A DNA stretch of 64,000 bases from Crambe crambe. Its lineage: Eukaryota; Porifera; Demospongiae; Poecilosclerida; Crambeidae. The notes under the pieces are model-generated. The model saw only the letters and a program-made list of their open reading frames with translations. It did no database searches and was not told where the DNA came from. A program made the position numbers and the translations under genes. The DNA is taken from assembly GCA_963924555.1 (NCBI GenBank), contig OZ004590.1:4456001-4520000 (forward strand). Reading direction: 5' to 3'. Within the stretch, counting starts at the first letter, position 1. Each line of letters begins with the position of its first letter. Below, in pieces: positions 55,301 through 64,000 of this stretch.

Positions 55301-58300
55301 TATACTAGAAATCATAATTATTATAGTAATGAATCACGGGAATTGTATACAGTTTGTTCTTAGTCATCTGATGTCCAGTGTGGGGGTGTATCCCCAACAG
55401 CATGATTGGGAGGGGGGTAGGTTCACTTTGCTCACCAATGAGATTTGAGATAATACATTCAATATGCATGTGCATATGTAGAATTGTTACAAGAATGTAA
55501 AGAAACATGCACTTTGTCAAGTAGATATTATAAGCACCTTTGGCTTATTTAAGGTTCCGATATACTTGTTCTCAATTTGGTTCATTAAAAAATTGAGTAA
55601 AACTCAAGTATAGGAACTGAAATTTGGTGATCACAACAATATTCCACTGGCCTCAGCGTATACCGAAAATCATTCTTTACTTACATGTGAAAACTGTGTT
55701 ATGGCATATCAAACTTATTAGCCAAGAATCTAACACATAAATCATCCTAGGAAGTTAAAATTCCCATTATGGAATGTTAACAAATATATCTTGGTCCTAT
55801 CACAGGATTTCTTAAAAATATTGCTTTAGCTATATGAGTATTTTAATAGCCGAAATTCATCAAAAAGCTAATACAAAAGGACATAATTGGTACAGAATCC
55901 TATAATAGGACCTCTACATAAGTCAAGAGTAAAACTATAGCTAGCATGTACTAGTGGTGCAACCGTGCCCATTAATTATGACGATCATGTAGCGGAAATA
56001 TCCGAGTGATATCCTGAAAAACTGGCGCATGTGCAAACAGTGGATACCAGGCTCTCTTTTTTCCCCCGCCCCTAAAAAAGGATTGGTTCAAGGCTACATT
56101 GTAGTGAGACCTTTTGTACTATGTACTGTTGTACTTGTGTGGTAATCTGTAATCATGTAGTAACTAATATGACGTCACTGTATGCTGTGTGTGCTTTCTC
56201 TATTATATCTTAATTAATCTACCTAGTAATTGCCTAATACTACACACATAAGGTTAGGCAGTGAGTTTTTTAGCTGGTGCAATCATTCTGCAATCTCCTG
56301 TATAGGTATATGATGTATGTACTTACCACAAGCATTTAGGTCCTACATGTATACTGGTAAAAAGTTCACCGTGATGTTGATTTAACTACACCAACCAGAG
56401 TGGGGACAGAATCTGTGAATGTTCGCAAAAAATCTGACATTTGAAAAACAGTGATGCTGTTTTAAGCATTGTAATTTGGCTCCTGCTGCTCTTCATTCTC
56501 CTTGGAGAAACTTGGCATTCCTGAAGAAGGAACAACACATGCTGCTGTCAAGGCAGTCTACGATGGGAAGGATGTTTCTGTTTGTCTACCAAACTGGTTA
56601 TACAAAGATCTGTTCTACCAGACTCTCCCCTTCATGATGATGCTGGTGAAGCATAGTGCAGTACTGGTTGCCTCTCCACTAGTTGCTCTGATCATAGATG
56701 TAGATATATGCTCTGATGATCGACCAACGATGTTTTTCTGCACTTATTTTGTGCAATAGTTTAGTGTATGAACATCATGGAGTTTAATTGTTTTGAATTC
56801 CATGCATTTCACCACATTGTTGTTTCACTATTTAACTATAATAAACTACCCATAGTGTCCCAATACACACACTATAGGTGTGCAGTGTACACTAAGTAGT
56901 CCCTATACACACACTATAGGTGTGCAGTATACACTAAGTAGTCCCTATACACACACTATAGGTGTGCAGTATACACTAAGTAGTCCCTATACACACACTA
57001 TAGGTGTGCAGTGTACACTAAGTAGTCCTTAGAACACAGCTCTGTACATTCACAATACAAAATCAGACCTTCTAAACCTCATAATGCATCACAGGGATAC
57101 TAAGTGCCTAACAGTAGGTTTACTAAGTGCCCCGGGCACTTAGTAAACCTACGGTTAGGCACTTAGTACCCTGTGGTGGGCAGCAATTAGAAATATTGTT
57201 ATGAATCCATAGTAACCAACCAACCCCGCCTGGTGGGCGTGTGTTAGAAGACTTGTCAAAAAATGATGAAAGCTAGTTTCTCGCCTCCTGACGCTAGTGA
57301 GTACCAACTAAAGCCTAGAAAAGAGTAACAAGGTACCGAAGGTAGCGTAGAAAGCTTAGTTAGTTCATATTTTCAAGTGTATAAGATGAAAAGCCTACCT
57401 TAGTTCTGGTGATTTTCAGCTGCTGGATTTTCCGTGCACGAAGCTTTCATGGCTGACTAGCTAACTTTAGCGATTCATATTGAAGCCTTTCTAAGTTCCA
57501 AAACTATGCTGCTATGTTCTAAATAAGTTAGGCAACTTGACCAACGGGATCTAAGTTATTTAGAGACCCTCGGGCCCTTGGTAGCGCCCTCGCTGCGCTC
57601 GGGTCGCTACAGCCCAGGGCCCTCGGGTCTCTAAATAACTTAGATCCCTAGGTCTCGTTGTCTAACTATTATCTATACACACACTATAGGTGTGCAGTAT
57701 ACACTAAGTAGTCCCTATGAAATTCCTAGATGAAACCCTGCTTTCATTTTATAGTATGATCATTGTATCAATCATGTCTCATAAGGCCACTTAAAATTAA
57801 TTATTAGTTTCTCATCCTTACCACATCCTGTTTTTAATGCGGTGTGCGGGTACTTATTATTTATTATGTAACCTGTTTATTTTAAGACATGAGGTCATAA
57901 AACAAAGGTCAAGAACTTCAAGAAACAGTACAAAGTACACAAAATTAATAAAAAAACTGAGTATTATATATTGAATATTTAAAAAAATGTTATCTTCTTT
58001 CGCTTCTTGGCACCACTGGATTGAGAAGGGAGTTGCCTTTTACGCTTAAATACAGCAGGCTTCTTGTGAAGACAATTGTTACAAATTGGATACTTGTCTT
58101 GCAAATCATCCTCCTCATCATCAGCCACATCAGAGCAACCACAGTAGAAGCAGAGAGGCTCATGGTAAGTTCCATAATATGGAATTTCCATAGGTGACGA
58201 ACATAGCAGGTTCGTTCTAGTGAACACTCGACACAGAATCGATGACTCATCATCGATATCCTGTAAACTGCTACCACAGGAATATTGGACTTCTTCTAGG

Positions 58301-61300
58301 ATCTTTTCTAGCTTTGTTTTCTCCCAGCGAGTAACTACATTCTTTGCATATAGCAGCCTCCACTTCTCACATTCATGACACTGAATCACAACATCAACAT
58401 TTCTTGCGTACTGTGCTGTGGGAGTAAATGGCATTCCACTTCCTTTCTTTTCTGCAAGCTTTTTCGAGGGGCAATGTTCTTCAGTAGTATCATCTTTACC
58501 ATACAAACTCTCAAAATCAAGGTAGTGGTCACCATTTGGTATTGGGTCTGGCAAGTGGTGAAGAGAATTGAAAATATCAACAGGAAGTCGAGGGGGATTG
58601 CAGACACACCCAGGAAGGTTGCACTTCTTAATACTGAACATATAATGACGAATCTTGCAGTGTACCTGTAAAAAGTCCAGCAAAGCAGTCTTGCTTGAAA
58701 TGTCTTCCTTCCGCAAATTTTTCCGGTTGAGAGTGCCATCAACAGTTAGAATTTTCTGCCACATATCTTCCATATCAGCATTTGAACATGCTTGAAATGA
58801 CTGGAAATTGTGGTCTTTAAGCTTTAAGCGAGCAAAAATGCCCTGAAGAAGTGTCTTCACTGGCTCCACCGAATCTAACACTTCTTCACTGAGGTCAGGA
58901 TGTCTTTCTCCCAACAAACGAATCGATCCCAGGTTGTTACATGATTTTAACTTCTCTTCATATGATGTGGTTTCCTGCCTCATAATTCCAATAGACTGAA
59001 TACCCAGGTTCAAGATAGACATAACCCGTTCTGCTGGGTTTTTCCAACTATGATAGGGAGGAGTACGGACTGCACAGAGAAAATCCAGATCCAAGGCAAG
59101 GAAAATACATATTAATGACACTTGCACAGACACATAAGTCAGACGATGGTCTGGTCCTCCATCAGTGTAAATAAGTAACATTGGGTTGATATCTCCAGCA
59201 GCTTGCAGAACACTACTCAATTCAGTTACATGACGAAGAGGTGACGATGGTTCAAAACAGTTTTCTTTTATGCCAACAAACACTTTACCAGTATAGAATG
59301 AACCTGACATGCTTTCAGGTATATTGATCAAGAAAGAGACACTGGGAGTAAGTGAAAACTTGGTAAAGTCATGGTCACTTACAACTAACTTCTTAGAAAT
59401 GGACACTAAAACCTGTCTGCCCCTTTCCACACCAGCTACTGGACTCCCAGGCTCCCCAACCTTAACAGTGTGCTTGTCATCCATACTCACCAATGTGCAG
59501 TAGTCTCGGTACCGAACAGCAAACTCCTTTTCATAACGAAACAATGCAGATGCATAGTGAGCATCAATGTGTGATTTTCTGAATTGCCGTGCTTGAATCA
59601 TAAACTTGATTGGCAAACGACCATTTTGATGCTTTGCAAAACCAGCATTAGACCTTCTTGGCCAGAACTGAAGGCGAAGCCACTGAACCGATGGAATAGG
59701 AGTATTTTCAGGGCAAATTTTTACTACTTGCTCGTGAAAATCACTAGCACTCATTGCCACAGCCAAATGAGTAACCACATCATTTCCTTTCATTACGGTG
59801 TCATGGCGACGATCATCTACTGCAGTATCAATCTGGCTGTCAATGTACTTCTTACAACAGTCAAGAAAGACTCCATAAGTCTCTGGTCTTCCCTCATTAT
59901 TAGAACGGAGATCCCACACTAAGTCAGGATCTTCACTGTCAATCAACTGGGCAATGCGTTCATCTACTTCATCCTCCGTTAAATTAGAGCTAGCAGAACA
60001 ATCACCTGTCAATCGATGATATGCTTCCCTGAGAAAGGCAGGTTTTGAATGTGTAAGTTTTCCAAACACATGAACAAACTCCCTTTGCATAGCTCTTGAA
60101 TGATATACTGGACAATTTTTCTTTAATTCATCATGTATCTTCATACTTTTGTTAAGAACTTCACTGTCAAGGCTATCAGGAGGGACTTTCCAGAGGAAGT
60201 GAAGGTGATTTCTTCCCGCAGTGTAGGTGTACTTAACACATTTTCCAGGTACAATTAATCCTTTCATGTACTCATACCTACGCTTTGGATCAGGTGGGGC
60301 AAACTCATTAATAAAAATAACATCAAAGTTATCTTTCTGACTTAAAGCTTGATGGAGAGGGCCATAGCAAGGAGTATGAACATCAACATCTCTAACTCCA
60401 TGAATGACTAAAATTTCATCAACATCACTCCTGACTTCAGTTCTTGCATGGTTCTTCTTTGTAGTTTCATTTTGAGAAACTAAATAAGAGGCATACTGTT
60501 GAAGATTACTTGCCAAAGTCGTTAGTACTTCACAAACAGACTTCCATCGTTTAGCTTTCATGTACGATGATGAAACTAGAGTAAACAATGCAAGAGAATG
60601 ACTTCTGAGCTCAGATTCGTTCAGAGAGTCACAGTCAATCTTCCTATGCTTATACTTCTCTGGTTGCTTAAAATTCATAAACTGCTGGAGGTCACATGGA
60701 ACACCCATAGATCTATCAGACAATGTCTTTTCCTTTCTGTTAATATACCACAGGGCATCTCCAACAGTGTTGACAAATACCAGACCAGTCTGGTTTGCTA
60801 ATGCAGCCTCCCATCCAAGTTTCTTTCTTGAAAGCCAATCTATGATGGAATTCTTTAATTTCAGCTTTGCATTGGAAGGATTCCATTTCTTTGGAAGGGA
60901 AGTTTTGTCTCTTGCAGCTTGTAATAGAACAGTGGTAGCATTAACAACTGGTGATGACAAATCTGTCAAAGTGGAGCATGTCATCTCTTCAGGCTGTGGA
61001 ACTTGATACTCAATAAACTGTCCTAAACTCGATACAGCTTCCCCAACCTTCACTTCGGTACTAACACGAACCATTTCTTGCTTACTTTTACCAATCAAAC
61101 AGTTAATTACAGCAGAAACCAATTCGTTAGGGATAGATGAAGTTCCATCAAGCTGTCCAGAGGCATAGAGTGTGAACAGTTCCAACAGGGTTACTAAATT
61201 AATTAATGAACACAAGAAGGCTAATTAAAACCACAACAATCAGCACAGCATCTCAGTTATAGGCTATGCTAAATTAGCAAGCTACGTTGCAAACAAATGA

Positions 61301-63212
61301 TGGTACCTCCCCCCCCCCCCCCCCCCCCCATCTAAACTGTTGAGGAGAGTTATAGCTACTAAATTTCTGCCCCCATACTGTACTGATTGTGCTAGCTCCC
61401 ATCCCTACTAGGCCTAGTAGCTGCTAGCAATCCAGAGCGAATGGCTTAGCCAGATATACTTTACCTTGCTCAGAGACAGAACAGCCATACCAGTTCTTTA
61501 GCACCCTGCTAGACCTGATTTGCACAACAACAAACACCATCTTGCCGCCTTTTCACACTCAGCGCTGCTGCATGCAACAACCGTTCAAAAAAGACCGGGT
61601 AAGCCATCACATTTTTCTGATGCGGTAGGTAAAAATTGATGCGGGCGGGGATGAGAAACTAATAATTAATTTTAAGTGGCCTAAAGCAGCAAAGTGCCGT
61701 ACACAAAACCTGTGGAGATGTTACAACTATAATGTGCACATGCATGTAATAATTATTCCTCAGAATCAAAAGTTTTTTAAATGGTTCTGCAGAGAGATTA
61801 GACATTAGATCATAGCTTAGTAGAAAAACTAAGTGTAATAAATCACTTATATCACTGGTCAGCACTTATCACCCTGCTCTTAGGCACTTATCAGCACAGT
61901 GCATTTTATTTACATTAGTTCCCTAGCAACTAGCTAGCAAACAAGAAGTAGTTAGTTTCTTGTATACACCATTCACTTAGATAACATGTATAGTGCCTAG
62001 ATAATATTGTAGTGGTTATGAGCAGAGGTGCTAGCTAACTCAGCGGTTGTCAGTAAGTCGCTGCGGGGTTGCTATGCATGATCTAAATAAGTTAGACAAC
62101 TCAACCAATGGGATATAAGTTATTTAGACACCCTCAGGCCCTTAGTAGCACCCTTGCTGTGCTCGGGATGCTACAGCCTTGGGCCTTCAGATGTCTAAAT
62201 AACTTATATCCCTTGGTCTTATTGTCTAACTTATATTTAGCTACACTTTGACTTCAGCTTAGAAGAAAAAAATTTTTGAGTCTCTTCGCAATAAAGAATC
62301 ACAGTATCCACAATGTAGGCAGCTATCATAGTTATACAAACACAGTATCATGCATTGATATGACTTCTAAACTGTAGTTAGCACCCACCCATACACTAAT
62401 TATATAGCTACACATAAAAGAATGAATGTGTGCATCAATGAATGATGATGTTTATAAATTAATAACCTATATTATACATAGCTGAATAGACAGCATAAAC
62501 AATCACCTCGTGCATAATGTAGTTTTATGGCTGCTGTTGCTCTTATTTTGTGTGATTACTTATTTCATGCAATGGATAACTGGCTGCATGAAGTTTGTTT
62601 GTAGCTGTCTAAACTTCACATGAGGGGATCTGTGATGAACTAGAGCCATATACTTTTATGAGAGCAATTAATTGTAGCTATAGCTAGTCACAATGTTGCA
62701 CTTAAAAAACAGAAGAATTATAATATGCACACTAAAATGTCCCAATAGCTACACACACTATAATAGGTGTGCAACGCACACTAAATAGTCAGGGTTGTAA
62801 CACGCTGTGTGTGATCAGCTACCCTAGGGGTATCTGATCACAAACAGCATAGGGGAGGGTGTACGGGGGATGTGTGCAAACCAGGTAGCTAATATTGTAC
62901 CACAACTCCATGGATGTACACACACTCTCAGCAGTGAAGCAAGTAGGTCTGATTGTAACAATTTGACTATGTGACAATGCTGATAGCTATATATGTGGCC
63001 AAAAATTATCTGCATAAAATCATCTAAATTCCTGTATCTAGCTAGCTTAGTGTATTCAACATGCAGGTTATTAGTGAACATAATCTCTATCAGACTAGCT
63101 GTATAGCTATACTCTAGGTACTTATTTTTTCAAGTAACTCACATGGTTGACTTTGTACAGGCACTAGAAGAATCAGTAATGTCAGTATTATCAACATAAT
63201 CAGTTTCTGCAT
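48851..63212 (-). CDS. Receptor gene D: Ig2-FN3x5 transmembrane receptor (821 aa)
   Basis: Eleven exons: 63143-63212 (signal), 54149-54541 (Ig1), 52774-53097 (Ig2), 52224-52484, 51872-52168, 51085-51375, 50753-51031, 49765-50061 (FN3 1 to 5), 49186-49300 (membrane), 49014-49067 and 48851-48935 (tail). The 2466 nt are divisible by three with consistent phases. Same architecture as gene B; the tail is about 13 residues shorter. Intron 1 (8.6 kb) holds an intact DDE transposon. Exon and intron sequence is closest to gene A. Likely an adhesion or recognition receptor; the ligand is unknown. Confidence 0.85.
49765..52484 (-). CDS. Gene D FN3 exons 1 to 5
   Basis: Exons 52224-52484, 51872-52168, 51085-51375, 50753-51031 and 49765-50061, each a phase 1-1 FN3 domain. 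FN3-4 differs from gene A at very few residues (for example ITWASPESP against ITWAPPESP). The 51380-51870 intron holds nothing recognisable. Confidence 0.86.
52774..54541 (-). CDS. Gene D Ig1 and Ig2 exons
   Basis: Ig1 54149-54541 (393 nt) and Ig2 52774-53097 (324 nt), both phase 1-1. Ig1 has the Cys pair and Trp (GLLCNSTVG, AWWPG, GLFTCRRNG). Ig2 has the Trp and the YQYSVSN strand and ends IEEG. The intron 53098-54148 contains a pogo-like MITE. Confidence 0.83.
53930..54105. mobile_element. 176-bp pogo/Tigger-like MITE, TA target duplication
   Basis: The ends CAGTGGAACCTCTAAATG and GTAGGGGTTCCACTG are flanked by TA (53928-53929 and 54106-54107). The interior has repeated GTGTC...GATTAGAGAGGT segments. 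No coding. Confidence 0.7.
54594..54662. repeat. (GAT)n microsatellite, interrupted
   Basis: Imperfect GAT repeats just upstream of the gene D Ig1 acceptor, in the same place as the TGA run in gene C. Confidence 0.85.
54663..56460. other. Gene D intron 1, right after Ig1; no gene
   Basis: Noncoding. It includes a G homopolymer (about 54889-54901). The first 200 bp match the equivalent part of gene C intron 1 (39900-40080). Confidence 0.5.
56490..56760 (+). pseudogene. RecQ-like helicase fragment
   Basis: An open stretch starts EKLGIPEEGTTHAAVKAVYD, continues GKDVSVCLPNWLYKDLFYQT and ends SAVLVASPLVALIID. It resembles the N-terminal ATPase part of RecQ-family helicases, but the Walker A loop (normally GxGKS) reads LPNWLYKD, so it is dead. 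Only about 85 residues remain. Confidence 0.45.
56859..57030 (-). repeat. 42-bp minisatellite array D (~4 units), inverted
   Basis: The same 42-bp unit as arrays A and B but in the opposite orientation. One more unit lies at 57672-57717 and a decayed one near 62745-62795. Confidence 0.88.
57090..57175. repeat. 86-bp near-perfect palindrome
   Basis: CACAGGGATACTAAGTGCC meets its complement around a central CCCGGG at about 57130-57135. The arms differ by one or two positions. Possibly a short foldback element. Confidence 0.75.
57523..57671. mobile_element. Hairpin MITE, copy 1
   Basis: Long imperfect inverted repeat with arms of about 65 nt (ATAAGTTAGGCAACTTGACC and its complement; GTTATTTAGAGACCC inside). 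A second copy is at 62086-62234. It lies just outside the DDE transposon. Confidence 0.75.
57979..61540 (-). CDS. Two-exon DDE-type transposase, unassigned superfamily (1096 aa)
   Basis: Exon 1 is 61465-61540 (ATG; MVFVVVQIRSSRVLKNWYG, donor GTAAAG, phase 1) and exon 2 is 57979-61193 (acceptor TTTAG, starts TLLELFTLYASGQ). Together they are 3291 nt, divisible by three. Candidate catalytic residues, numbered on the long exon-2 frame from 61215: Asp near 577 (VSMDDKH), Asp near 682 (LIYTDGGPDHR), Glu near 728 (KNPAERVMS). The C-terminus is Cys-rich: CNLPGCVCNP, then a CW-finger-like CHECEKWRLL, then CFYCGC and CNNC, and ends in basic nuclear-localisation-like KRKRQ and KKRKK. The first exon rests on splice logic only. 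Confidence 0.78.
61309..61329. repeat. C homopolymer in the transposase intron
   Basis: About 20 consecutive C in the intron between the two transposase exons; length may be uncertain in sequencing. Confidence 0.7.
62086..62234. mobile_element. Hairpin MITE, copy 2
   Basis: Same family as 57523-57671 (ATAAGTTAGACAACTCAACC and GTTATTTAGACACCC), diverged at many positions, about 400 bp right of the DDE transposon. Confidence 0.75.
62235..63142. other. End of gene D intron 1; no gene
   Basis: Noncoding, including a decayed 42-bp unit near 62745-62795 and diverged copies of intron 1 sequence seen in the other units. Confidence 0.5.
63143..63212 (-). CDS. Gene D signal-peptide exon
   Basis: ATG at 63212; the leader starts MQKLIMLIILTLLILLVPVQ. 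The 70-nt exon has donor GTGAGT in phase 1 and joins Ig1 at 54541. Confidence 0.78.
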
Positions 63213-63284
63213 CCTAAAACTGCACCTTACAAGGATTGCTTCATAGAACTCACTACAGTTATTATATACACTGCTGGGTCAATA

Positions 63285-63297
63285 TGAACTTTGACCT
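63285..63297 (-). promoter_or_regulatory. DR1-like nuclear-receptor site upstream of gene D
   Basis: AGGTCAAAGTTCA on the minus strand, 72 bp before the gene D ATG. Confidence 0.45.
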
Positions 63298-64000
63298 TCA
63301 ATTTTGCAAGCTTTCAAAGTGGTGCATATCTATACAACTTCTCTTCCCAAGAGTATCTAGATGCTTTATTATGAATGGAATATTATCATTACAGGGTTAC
63401 ATTGTAACATGCTGGCTGAAGATTAGAGGTCAAGTATGCTGATGATATGAAGCAATCACAATAGTAATGTTTGAGATCGAAGGGAATACCTCTTGGATTT
63501 GACTACTGTTTAAATCTGCAGAGTACTAGTAATTAACAATACAGGGTCTTAGAGGATGAACATATTATAGCCACAGGCTGTGGTTTGTCCATCCTCTAGC
63601 TATAAGTCTTGACATCAGCTATGGTGATTTCAGAAAGAGATTTTCTCAAAATACTTTTTCAGGGGAGACCAGTCACTCCACCATCTCAGCAACAAATCTG
63701 GATGAGATAGGCTATGCATGCATCATGCTGTTAATTCTACAGTCTATCCATTATGGAGCTTAATTCTTTCTTTGCACTGGGTGTTAACATGCACAGTGTC
63801 AATGGATAGGACTATAGTGCATGGTTATATAGGATAGCTTGAAACATAGCATGAATATTGAATGATAACTTTGAATGTGCCTGGATTGGGTAACACTGCA
63901 TGCATGGCTGAAGGTTAGAAGTCTGCTAAAATAATGGCATTTCAGAGCTGGACATTATTTCTAATAGCTTAGATGATTCAAAAAGTACAGTAGCTACCAT
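63298..64000. other. Gene D upstream region; no gene seen
   Basis: No exon recognised. In the other units the cytoplasmic tail of the next gene begins 0.7-1 kb above the signal exon, so a fifth gene, if present, would start to appear at about the right edge or just beyond. Confidence 0.45.

Larger units (their letters stand above)
57785..61681 (-). mobile_element. Intact DDE DNA transposon (3.9 kb), TAA target duplication
   Basis: The terminal inverted repeats 57785-57817 and 61649-61681 are 33 bp and perfectly complementary (they start GGCCACTTAAAATTAATTAT). Each is bordered by TAA (57782-57784 and 61682-61684). The target is the minisatellite leader: the empty form (GTCTCATAAACCAAGCAAAG on the opposite strand) is at 7893-7922 and 25303-25332, so the ends are certain. 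One complete transposase gene lies inside. Perfect ends and an open gene suggest recent activity. Confidence 0.9.

Noticed and set aside
55305..55520. Alternative signal-peptide exon for gene D (start MTKCMFLYILV)
   Set aside because: It is hydrophobic and has a possible GTGAGC donor, but there is no counterpart in the other genes, whereas 63143-63212 has a conserved leader and the right phase.
61194..61215. Start of the transposase at 61215
   Set aside because: That position is a TTG, not ATG. An upstream ATG exon (61465-61540) and an acceptor at 61194 join in phase.
57785..61681. PIF/Harbinger assignment for the DDE transposon
   Set aside because: TAA duplication and GGCC ends would fit, but the protein is about 1100 aa with a Cys-rich C-terminus, and no Myb/SANT partner gene is present.

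Overview
Eukaryotic, A+T-rich genomic DNA from an invertebrate animal. My best guess is a sponge, because of short introns, a family of Ig/fibronectin-III receptors, and transposase and helicase relics of a type I associate with sponges and cnidarians. This is recall, not a search result.

The backbone is a head-to-tail array of four paralogous receptor genes, all on the minus strand: A (399-13836, 3' end off the left edge), B (14589-32388), C (33361-47979) and D (48851-63212). Splice sites and reading phases give complete models for B (836 aa) and D (821 aa). The order is signal peptide, two Ig-like domains, five FN3 domains, one membrane helix, and a short tyrosine-bearing cytoplasmic tail. 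Almost every domain is one exon of phase 1-1. Each signal-peptide exon lies 6.7 to 13.2 kb upstream of the rest of its gene and 0.7 to 1 kb from the 3' end of the next gene. A nuclear-receptor-like DR1 site (AGGTCAAAGTTCA) is conserved 65-77 bp upstream of every signal-peptide start.

The long first introns carry nearly all the large mobile DNA. Intron 1 of A holds a degenerate Tc1/mariner-like element (10657-12900) with a second gene relic and a nested hAT-like insert. Intron 1 of B holds an internally deleted LTR element (20455-22909) and a young, intact LTR element (25933-31208) inserted in a minisatellite. Intron 1 of C holds a young LTR element with one frameshift (40105-45579). Intron 1 of D holds an apparently intact DDE transposon (57785-61681) with 33-bp perfect terminal inverted repeats, TAA target duplications and a two-exon 1096-aa transposase that I cannot assign to a named superfamily. 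The two longer LTR elements have integrase upstream of reverse transcriptase although their proteins are Ty3/gypsy-like (Gmr1-type order), and the deleted one fits the same order. All three share a tRNA-Leu-like primer binding site.

The array also shows how it evolves: a decoy signal exon, a mosaic Ig pseudoexon split by a MITE, two FN3 exons fused by deletion of an intron, an Ig exon made out-of-frame by a donor deletion, and a cytoplasmic tail that gains and loses tyrosine motifs. Smaller repeats include a dispersed 42-bp minisatellite, a perfect 115-bp palindrome, hairpin MITEs and several TIR elements. In several cases a paralogous copy in the window gives the empty site.
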